A stretch of 52,433 nt of DNA, from NCBI RefSeq assembly GCF_000719335.1, contig NZ_JOGB01000048.1, positions 1 through 52,433 of the forward strand, in the 5' to 3' direction. Below are positions 46,861 to 52,433 of the stretch, in pieces. The position numbers and the translations under genes were made by a program. How positions within the stretch are numbered: the first letter of the stretch is position 1; each line of letters begins with the position of its first letter. The notes beneath the pieces were generated by a model that ran no database searches, had not been told where the DNA came from, and saw nothing but the letters and a program-made list of their open reading frames with translations. Source of the DNA: Streptomyces sp. NRRL S-87 (GTDB taxonomy: Bacteria > Actinomycetota > Actinomycetes > Streptomycetales > Streptomycetaceae).

Positions 46861-47472
46861 TCAGGGTTGGCGGCTACCGCTGTACGTAAACGCACCGCTG
46901 GCGGGCAACTTCTCCGACTCGGCGCGGTTGCCCTCGACGCCGGTGGTGGCGGGCGGGGGCGCCTCGTCGCGGGTGGCGCTGCGGTAGACGGCGCTGAAGG
47001 CGAGGGCGACCATGCCGACGCCCATCACGACGGCGAGCATCCAGGCCACCGGGCGCAGCCAGCGGGACCGGCCGCGGTAGGGGCGCAGGGTGCCGCCGTA
47101 GACCCCGTAGGGCCCGTGGCCGCCGTAGGGGTAGCCGTAGGCGTACTCGGGGCCGAAGCCGTAGGGCTCGCCGTCGGGGCCGTACCCGTACCCGTACCGA
47201 TCGAGGTAGCCGTCGTAGCTGTCGTGGCTCTCGAGGCCCTCGTCGTCGGCGGCGGCGGCGCGGGCGGCCGCGACCGCGCGCGCCTCCTCGGCCTGCGCGC
47301 GCGCCTGGGCGGCGGCGAGCACCCGCTCGGCGGCGGTCGGTTCATGGATCTCGGCGCTCCGGACGAAGTCCTCGTCGAACACCACGGAGGCGAAGTCCTG
47401 GTCCGCGCCTCCGCGGTCGTCGTCGGGCTCCCAGTCGTCCGGGAACGGCTTGCCCCCCACGTCGTCCGGCAC
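46861..47472 (-). CDS. Tyr/Gly-rich membrane protein with SVVFDEDFV motif
   Basis: 203 residues, ATG 47472. The cytoplasmic N-terminus contains ASVVFDEDFVRSAEIHEPTAAERVLAA (28-54), followed by an Ala/Glu/Arg helix and a Tyr/Gly-rich low-complexity stretch (YGYGYGPDGEPYGFGPEYAYGYPYGG). One membrane helix at about 144-163 (PVAWMLAVVMGVGMVALAF) and a short outer tail. Paralogous at its N-terminus to the downstream gene. Function unknown. It ends 75 bases before the next gene starts, so they are probably co-transcribed. Confidence 0.82.
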   Translation of the reverse strand: MPDDVGGKPFPDDWEPDDDRGGADQDFASVVFDEDFVRSAEIHEPTAAERVLAAAQARAQAEEARAVAAARAAAADDEGLESHDSYDGYLDRYGYGYGPDGEPYGFGPEYAYGYPYGGHGPYGVYGGTLRPYRGRSRWLRPVAWMLAVVMGVGMVALAFSAVYRSATRDEAPPPATTGVEGNRAESEKLPASGAFTYSGSRQP

Positions 47473-47549
47473 GGGACCAGAGTAGACCTGGGGGGCTGTT
47501 TTGGGCAGGGAGTACGCCGAAAATCGGCCACTCGGAGTCCAGGGTCGGA

Positions 47550-48824
47550 TTACCGTACGTGACCGTCGCCGGTGACGATGTACTTGGTCGAGGTCAGCTC
47601 CGGAAGCCCCATCGGCCCGCGGGCGTGGAGCTTCTGCGTGGAGATCCCGATCTCGGCGCCGAAGCCGAACTGGCCACCGTCGGTGAAGCGGGTGGAGGCG
47701 TTGACGGCCACGGTCGTGGAGTCGACCAGCTGGGTGAAGCGGCGGGCGGCGGCCTGGGAGGTGGTCACGATCGCCTCGGTGTGGCCGGAGGTCCAGCGGC
47801 GGATGTGCTCGACGGCCGCGTCGAGGGAGTCCACGACGCCGGCCGCGATGTCGTACGAGAGGTACTCGGCCGCCCAGTCCTCGTCGGTGGCGGGCAGCGC
47901 CGTGACCTTGCTGTCCTCGGCGTACCCGAGGACGGCCTGGTCGCCGTGGACGGTGACGCCGGCCTCGGCGAGGGCGTCGAGGGCGCGCGGCAGGAAGGCG
48001 GCGGCGATGTCGCGGTGGACCAGGAGGGTCTCGGCGGAGTTGCAGACGGAGGGCCGCTGGGCCTTGGAGTTGACGAGGATGTCCACGGCCATGTCGAGGT
48101 CGGCCCGGGCGTCGACGTAGACGTGGCAGTTGCCGGTGCCGGTCTCGATGACGGGGACGGTGGACTCCTCGACGACCGTCTTGATGAGGGAGGCGCCGCC
48201 GCGCGGGATCAGGACGTCGACGAGGCCTCGGGCGCGCATCAGCTCGCGGACGGAGTCGCGGGACTCGCCCGGCACGAGCTGGATGGCGTCAGCGGGCAGG
48301 CCGGTGCTCCCGACGGCGTCGCGCAGGATGGCGACGAGGGCGGTGTTGGAGGCGTACGCGGAGGACGAGCCGCGCAGCAGGACCGCGTTGCCGGACTTCA
48401 GGCAGAGGGCGGCGGCGTCGACGGTGACGTTGGGGCGGGCCTCGTAGATGATGCCGACCACGCCGAGCGGGACGCGGATCTGGCGCAGGTCGATGCCGTT
48501 GGGGAGGGTCGAGCCGCGGACGACCTCGCCGACCGGGTCGGGCAGGGCGGCGACGTGGCGGACGTCGGCGGCGATGGCGGCGACGCGCTCGGGGGTGAGG
48601 GTGAGGCGGTCGACGACGGTCTCGCTCGTGCCGGCCGCCCGGGCCTTCTCGATGTCCTTGGCGTTGGCCTCGACGATCTCCGCCGCGCGGGCCTCCAGCG
48701 CGTCGGCGATCGCGTGCAGCGCGGTGTCCTTGGCGGAGCGCGGCAGTGGGGCGATCACGGCGGCGGCGGTGCGGGCGCGCTGCGCGGTGGCGATCACGGG
48801 GGAGGCTGCGTTCTGCGAGGTCAT
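47550..48824 (-). CDS. proA: Glutamate-5-semialdehyde dehydrogenase (gamma-glutamyl phosphate reductase)
   Basis: 424 residues from ATG 48824. ProA reduces gamma-glutamyl phosphate with NADPH to make proline's precursor. Marks: [72 protein letters not shown], the catalytic cysteine in [49 protein letters not shown]. Standard length. A TACCCT hexamer six bases before the ATG suggests a leaderless promoter of its own. ProB lies 750 bases upstream, with an unknown gene between the two. Confidence 0.97.
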   Translation of the reverse strand: MTSQNAASPVIATAQRARTAAAVIAPLPRSAKDTALHAIADALEARAAEIVEANAKDIEKARAAGTSETVVDRLTLTPERVAAIAADVRHVAALPDPVGEVVRGSTLPNGIDLRQIRVPLGVVGIIYEARPNVTVDAAALCLKSGNAVLLRGSSSAYASNTALVAILRDAVGSTGLPADAIQLVPGESRDSVRELMRARGLVDVLIPRGGASLIKTVVEESTVPVIETGTGNCHVYVDARADLDMAVDILVNSKAQRPSVCNSAETLLVHRDIAAAFLPRALDALAEAGVTVHGDQAVLGYAEDSKVTALPATDEDWAAEYLSYDIAAGVVDSLDAAVEHIRRWTSGHTEAIVTTSQAAARRFTQLVDSTTVAVNASTRFTDGGQFGFGAEIGISTQKLHARGPMGLPELTSTKYIVTGDGHVR

Positions 48825-48830
48825 GCTTGC

Positions 48831-48836
48831 AGGGTA
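48831..48836 (-). promoter_or_regulatory. -10 hexamer (TACCCT) six bases before proA
   Basis: TACCCT-GCAAGC-ATG repeats the spacing seen before the leuS leader. No ribosome-binding site is present, consistent with a leaderless proA transcript. No clear -35. Confidence 0.4.
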
Positions 48837-48906
48837 GCTCCCTGCTGCGGCTGACCGGCCGGGGTTTCGGTCCGCGAGACGGCCCGGCGGGTATCGGGGT
48901 GGGGTC

Positions 48907-48952
48907 GCTCCGCGGGGCCGGCCGGTATCGGGGTGGGCCGGCCCCGCGGAGC
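48907..48952. terminator. Perfect 17-bp hairpin between the unknown gene and proA
   Basis: 48907-48923 (GCTCCGCGGGGCCGGCC) is the reverse complement of 48936-48952, with a 12-base loop that repeats part of the segment just left of it (GGTATCGGGGTG). It should end the transcript of the 49037-49447 gene before proA. Confidence 0.75.
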
Positions 48953-49036
48953 CGTCCCCCGAAGCGAGCAGCAGACCCCCCGACACCGGTCAGCCCCCGA
49001 AGCCCCCGCCGAATCCCCCGTGTGCAGCCCGCGGTG

Positions 49037-49447
49037 TCAGTACGGGTGGACGCCCACCGGGGACGCCGGGGGCGGGCCGTAGCCCTCGGCGACGCGCTGG
49101 TGGTAGGTGGCGCGGTCGATGACCTCCAGGCCGACGATCTCCCAGGGCGGGAGCTTCGCCGTGGAGCGGTGCTCGCCCCACAGCCGCAGGGCGACGGCCG
49201 CCGCGTCGTGGAGGTCGCGGGCCTCCTCCCAGTACCGGATCTCCGCGTGGTCCACGGCGTACCGGCTGGTGAGGAGGAAGGGGTGGTCGTGGGCCAGCTG
49301 CTCCAGGCCCCGGCGTACCTCCGCCAGGGGGACGGGATCGCCGGAGACGCTGAGCGTGACGTGCCAGAGCCGGGTCGTCTCCGCGGGCCCGGCATCCTCG
49401 CCCACTGCGACGCTGGTCAGCGTGCGCTCGGCGCGCGCTCGTCTCAC
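49037..49447 (-). CDS. Unknown protein between proB and proA
   Basis: 136 residues from GTG 49447, chosen because AGGAGG lies seven bases upstream. Sequence looks like a compact alpha/beta protein: LWHVTLSVSGDPVPLAEVRRGLEQLAHDHPFLLTSRYAVDHAEIRYWEEARDLHDAAAVALRLWGEH, then LPPWEIVGLEVIDRATYHQRVAEGYG. The first strand-helix unit resembles a ferredoxin-like or ACT-like fold. I recognise no named family. It splits the usual proB-proA pair; a proline-linked role is only a guess from context. Confidence 0.78.
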   Translation of the reverse strand: MRRARAERTLTSVAVGEDAGPAETTRLWHVTLSVSGDPVPLAEVRRGLEQLAHDHPFLLTSRYAVDHAEIRYWEEARDLHDAAAVALRLWGEHRSTAKLPPWEIVGLEVIDRATYHQRVAEGYGPPPASPVGVHPY

Positions 49448-49570
49448 CGGCGGCCTCCTGGTTGTGCGTCGGTGTCCTGCCTGGTCCCCCACAGCCCCCT
49501 GCCAACAAAGTTGACCAGTCCGCGGCCCGCCGTGCGACGGTTTTGCCGGATCCGGCCCCTCGGCGGGCCC

Positions 49571-50698
49571 TCAGCGCTGGAGAACCACCAGGTCGTCGCG
49601 GTGGACGACCTCGCGCTCGTACTCGGGGCCGAGCTCCTTGGCGAGCTCCTTGGTGGAGCGGCCGAGCAGTCGCGGCAGCTCCCTGGCGTCGAAGTTGACC
49701 AGGCCGCGGGCCACCGCCCGGCCGCTGGTGTCGCGCAGTTCCACCGGGTCCCCGGCCACGAACTCGCCCTCGACGGCCGCGATGCCGGCCGGCAGCAGGG
49801 AGCCGCCGCGCTCGGTGACGGCCGCGACGGCGCCGTCGTCGAGGGTGAGGTGGCCCTGGGGGGTGGAGGCGTGCTGGAGCCACAGGAGCCGGTCGGCGGA
49901 GCGGCGCCCGGTCTCGTGGAAGTAGGTGCCCGTGCCGCGGCCGGCGAGGGCGTCGGCGGCCTGGCTGGCGGAGGTGAGGACGACCGGGATGCCGGCCGCG
50001 GCGGCGATGCGGGCGGCCTCGACCTTGGTGACCATCCCGCCGGTGCCGACGCCCGCCTTGCCGGCGCTGCCGATGGAGACGTGCGCGATGTCCTCGGGGC
50101 CGCGGACCTCGTCGATGCGGGAGGTGCCGGGCTGGGACGGGTCGCCGTCGTAGAGGCCGTCGACGTCGGAGAGCAGCACGAGCAGGTCGGCGCGGACCAG
50201 GTGGGCGACGAGGGCGGCGAGCCGGTCGTTGTCGCCGAAGCGGATCTCGTCCGTGGCGACGGTGTCGTTCTCGTTGACGACCGGCAGGGCTCCCATGGCC
50301 AGCAGCTGGTCGAGGGTGCGGTAGGCGTTGCGGTAGTGGGCGCGCCGGCTGGTGTCGTCGGAGGTCAGCAGGACCTGGCCGACCCGTACGCCGTACCGGG
50401 CGAAGGAGGCGGTGTAGCGGGCGACCAGGAGGCCCTGGCCGACGCTCGCGGCGGCCTGCTGGCGGGCGAGGTCCTTGGGGCGGCGGCGCAGACCGAGGGG
50501 GGCCAGGCCGGCCGCGATGGCGCCGGAGGAGACCAGGACGATCTCCTTCTCGCCACCGCTGCGGGCCTTGGCGAGGACGTCGACGAGGGCGTCGACGCGG
50601 TCGGCGTCGAGACCTCCCGACGCGGTCGTCAGGGAGGAGGAGCCGACCTTGACCACGATCCTGCGGGCGTCCGCCACAGCCTGCCTTGCCCCTGACAC
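49571..50698 (-). CDS. proB: Glutamate 5-kinase
   Basis: 375 residues from GTG 50698 (CAGGGAC just before); an open frame reaches 50740. First proline-biosynthesis enzyme. Amino-acid kinase domain: VVKVGSSSLTTASGGLD, VLVSSGAIAAGLAPLGL, PVVNENDTVATDEIRFGDNDRLAALVA, LLSDVDGLYDGDP, GTGGMVTKVEAARIA. C-terminal PUA domain from about 285 (GHLTLDDGAVAAVTERGGSLLPAGIAAVEGEF). Allosteric proline inhibition is expected of this form. Ends upstream of the unknown gene and proA. Confidence 0.96.
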   Translation of the reverse strand: MSGARQAVADARRIVVKVGSSSLTTASGGLDADRVDALVDVLAKARSGGEKEIVLVSSGAIAAGLAPLGLRRRPKDLARQQAAASVGQGLLVARYTASFARYGVRVGQVLLTSDDTSRRAHYRNAYRTLDQLLAMGALPVVNENDTVATDEIRFGDNDRLAALVAHLVRADLLVLLSDVDGLYDGDPSQPGTSRIDEVRGPEDIAHVSIGSAGKAGVGTGGMVTKVEAARIAAAAGIPVVLTSASQAADALAGRGTGTYFHETGRRSADRLLWLQHASTPQGHLTLDDGAVAAVTERGGSLLPAGIAAVEGEFVAGDPVELRDTSGRAVARGLVNFDARELPRLLGRSTKELAKELGPEYEREVVHRDDLVVLQR

Positions 50699-50741
50699 GT
50701 CCCTGACCCCTATGCGCTCTACCGGTTGCTCTGCGCCCAAT

Positions 50742-51182
50742 CTACGGGGTCCGGCTCGGCGCCGGCGTCCGCGTTCCGGACCGTGGACACCGGATCGGCC
50801 GGCCCCCGCGGCTGACCAGGATCCGCTGGGCGATCAGGTACGTGAAGGGGATCGCGATGACCGCGGCCGCCAGCGGGGCGATCTTCGAGTCCATCCCGGC
50901 CCAGGCCACCAGTGCGTACAGCCCGACGGACTGGACGACGTAGTTGGTCACCTGGGTGAGGGGGAAGAGCAGGAACTTCTTCCAGGTCGGCCGGGTGCGG
51001 TAGGTGAAGTAGGTGTTCATGAAGAACGAGCCGACCATGCTGAGCAGGAAGGCGAGGGTGTACGCGGCGAAGTACGGCATCCACGGGTGCAGCAGCAGGT
51101 AGATGCCGAAGAACGTCCCGGTGTTGACCCCGCCGACCAGGCCGAAGCGCAGGACCTGGCCGAGCTGGCCGCGCAGCCTCAC
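50742..51182 (-). CDS. GtrA-family small membrane protein
   Basis: 146 residues, GTG 51182 overlapping the stop of the glycosyltransferase gene (GTGA). Four membrane helices: FGLVGGVNTGTFFGIYLLL, YFAAYTLAFLLSMVGSFFMNTYFTYR, the TWKKFLLFPLTQVTNYVVQSVGLYALV segment, and the last with IAVIAIPFTYLIAQRIL-type residues. GtrA proteins help move polyprenyl-phosphate-linked sugars across the membrane; the paired GtrB-like enzyme is encoded just upstream. Good family match, substrate unknown. Confidence 0.9.
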   Translation of the reverse strand: MRLRGQLGQVLRFGLVGGVNTGTFFGIYLLLHPWMPYFAAYTLAFLLSMVGSFFMNTYFTYRTRPTWKKFLLFPLTQVTNYVVQSVGLYALVAWAGMDSKIAPLAAAVIAIPFTYLIAQRILVSRGGRPIRCPRSGTRTPAPSRTP

Positions 51183-52156
51183 CGGGCGTCCGTCTCCGCC
51201 GGGGCGGACAGCGCCGCGCCGGTCCGGGCCTCGGCGCCGTGCGACTCCTTGACGAGGAAGTGCGGGCGGCGCTTGGTCTCGTAGTAGATGCGGCCGATGT
51301 ACTCGCCGATCAGGCCGAGCATGGTCATCTGCACGCCGCCGAGGCCGACGATGATGGCCACGAGCGTGGTGTAGCCGGGGGTCTTGATGCCGGTGGTCAG
51401 CGCCGCGATGACGATCCACAGGGTGTAGAGGGCGCCGAGGGCGGTCAGGATCGCGCCGGTCCAGATCGCGGCGCGCAGCGGCCTGTTGTTGAACGAGATC
51501 AGGCCGTCCATGGCGTAGTTCAGCAGGGCGCCGAACCTCCACTTGGTCTCGCCGGCCTCGCGCTGCGCGTTCTGGTAGTCGAAGGTGACGGTGTCGAAGC
51601 CGACCCAGGAGAACAGGCCCTTGGAGAAGCGGTTGTACTCCGGCAGGGACAGCAGCGCGTCGACGGCCTGGCGCGACAGCAGGCGGAAGTCCCCCACGCC
51701 GTCGGTGAGCTCGACGTCCACCCAGCTGTTGACGGCCCGGTAGTAGAGGCTGCTCAGCGCGCTGCGGACCTTCTTGTCGCCCTCGCGGTTGCGGCGGGCG
51801 ATGATCTGGTCGTGCCCGAGGGCGTACAGGTCGAGCATCTTTCCGATGAGCTCCGGCGGGTGCTGGAGGTCGGCGTCCATGATGACGACGGCGTCGCCGG
51901 TGGCCTCGCGCAGGCCGGCGAGCATGCCGGCCTCCTTGCCGAAGTTGCGGCTGAAGGAGACGTACCTGGTCTGCTCACCGTGTCGGGCCGCGATGGCGCG
52001 GAGCCTGCCGAGGGTGCCGTCGCGGGAACCGTCGTCGACGTAGCAGACCTCGTAGTCCACGGGGAGCGCGTCGAGCACCCTTCGGATCTCGGTGTCGAAG
52101 CTGTCGATGACCGCTTCTTCGTTGTAACAGGGAACGACTACGGACAGCTTCGTCAT
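51179..52156 (-). CDS. Polyprenyl-phosphate glycosyltransferase (GtrB/DPM1-like, GT2)
   Basis: 325 residues from ATG 52156, with GGAAGAG upstream; a longer frame to 52417 reads into the divergent gene. The GT-A domain starts LSVVVPCYNEEAVIDSF, with VDDGSRDGT, NFGKEAGMLAGL, the metal-binding VIMDADLQHPPEL (DAD), and GVGDFRLLSRQAVDALL. Two C-terminal membrane helices (about 235-255, 270-295) with AALTTGIKTPGYTTLVAIIV and LIGEYIGRIYYETKRRPHF, as in GtrB/PglC-type synthases that load a sugar on undecaprenyl-phosphate. Paired with GtrA, so the product is likely flipped for wall or glycolipid modification. Confidence 0.92.
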   Translation of the reverse strand: MTKLSVVVPCYNEEAVIDSFDTEIRRVLDALPVDYEVCYVDDGSRDGTLGRLRAIAARHGEQTRYVSFSRNFGKEAGMLAGLREATGDAVVIMDADLQHPPELIGKMLDLYALGHDQIIARRNREGDKKVRSALSSLYYRAVNSWVDVELTDGVGDFRLLSRQAVDALLSLPEYNRFSKGLFSWVGFDTVTFDYQNAQREAGETKWRFGALLNYAMDGLISFNNRPLRAAIWTGAILTALGALYTLWIVIAALTTGIKTPGYTTLVAIIVGLGGVQMTMLGLIGEYIGRIYYETKRRPHFLVKESHGAEARTGAALSAPAETDAR

Positions 52157-52327
52157 GAACTCTTCCACCTGCGGGTCCGAACGGGTGATTGTCGCCCACG
52201 GGACCCGACACTCACCTCTCAAAGGAAGTATGCACGGCCGCCACACCCCGCCGTACGCCTGCCGCCGATGAGTGGAACACACGGTAGCTTTGGCGGGCGT
52301 AAACGGAACACAACGATTGAGGTGCCA

Positions 52328-52433
52328 GTGCCTGACGTCTCCGTGGTCGTCATCGTCTACAACGACGCAGAGCGTCTTCCGACGGCGGTCCAGTCCGTCC
52401 TCGACCAGACCCTGCACGGGGTCGAGGTCGTCA
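52328..52433 (+). CDS. Glycosyltransferase family 2, N-terminal start (3' end outside window)
   Basis: GTG 52328 with GAGG seven bases upstream; only 35 codons are in the window. The visible start PDVSVVVIVYNDAERLPTAVQSVLDQTLHGVEVV is the first Rossmann unit of a GT2/GT-A glycosyltransferase (VSVVVIVYND, then the SVLDQT helix). A longer in-frame GTG lies two codons earlier. Its role is inferred from the neighbouring GtrA/GtrB-type genes; in related genomes this position often carries bifunctional glycosyltransferases with glycerophosphate transferase domains, which cannot be confirmed here. Divergent from the GtrB-like gene by 171 bases. Confidence 0.85.
   Translation, partial: MPDVSVVVIVYNDAERLPTAVQSVLDQTLHGVEVV

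Overview
This is a very GC-rich (about 73%) stretch of actinobacterial chromosome. Third-position G/C bias, frequent GTG starts, GTGA/ATGA stop-start overlaps, a CIRCE element over hrcA-dnaJ and the gene set itself (phoH-ybeY-CBS cluster, LytR-CpsA-Psr protein, comEA/comEC, DUF3097, SVVFDEDFV membrane proteins) point to Streptomyces or a very close relative. Nearly everything is core-chromosome content. No insertion sequence, prophage, CRISPR array or biosynthetic cluster is visible.

Layout. (1) 1-1.4 kb: end of galU and complete galE (+). (2) 1.5-6.0 kb (-): era, a DUF916-like membrane protein, a WxL-like secreted protein and a GlxA-type regulator; a divergent MFS transporter runs to 7.4 kb. 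(3) 7.5-12.6 kb (-): cytidine-deaminase-like protein, YjbR, CNNM/CBS protein, ybeY, phoH-like and a PfkB kinase. The phoH-ybeY-cdd-era order is widely conserved in bacteria; here about 5 kb of other genes separates the cdd-like gene from era. (4) 12.9-18.7 kb (-): rnz, HIT, rsmE, nitronate monooxygenase, dnaJ and hrcA under a CIRCE operator. (5) 18.7-20.3 kb (+): MBL hydrolase and DUF3097 protein. (6) 20.5-26.4 kb: hemW, acyl-CoA ligase and lepA (-), rpsT (+). (7) 26.7-34.9 kb (-): holA, a small acidic protein, a YceI fusion, comEC, comEA, degV and a membrane coiled-coil protein. (8) 35.1-38.1 kb: leuS preceded by a leucine leader peptide and a terminator hairpin, a classical attenuator. (9) 38.2-40.2 kb: two identical tRNA-Ala(GGC) genes flanking a GT87 membrane glycosyltransferase and a small zinc-ribbon protein. 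(10) 40.3-47.5 kb: histidine phosphatase, rsfS, LCP protein, nadD, small membrane protein, M48 protease (+), and two membrane proteins sharing a cytoplasmic motif. (11) 47.5-52.4 kb: proA, an unknown gene, proB, gtrA, a DPM1-type glycosyltransferase and the start of a divergent glycosyltransferase.

How the genes fit together. Ribosome biogenesis and translation dominate: era, ybeY, rsmE, rsfS, lepA, rpsT, rnz, leuS and two tRNA genes. A second theme is the envelope: the WxL/DUF916-like pair, LCP ligase, GT87, GtrA with its glycosyltransferase, and GalU/GalE sugar-nucleotide supply. The points most worth checking are the in-frame continuity of the DUF916-like gene into era, the leuS attenuator, the apparent CTG start of the phosphatase after rsfS, the Toprim-like pattern in DUF3097, and an orphan palindrome/promoter near 8.0 kb.
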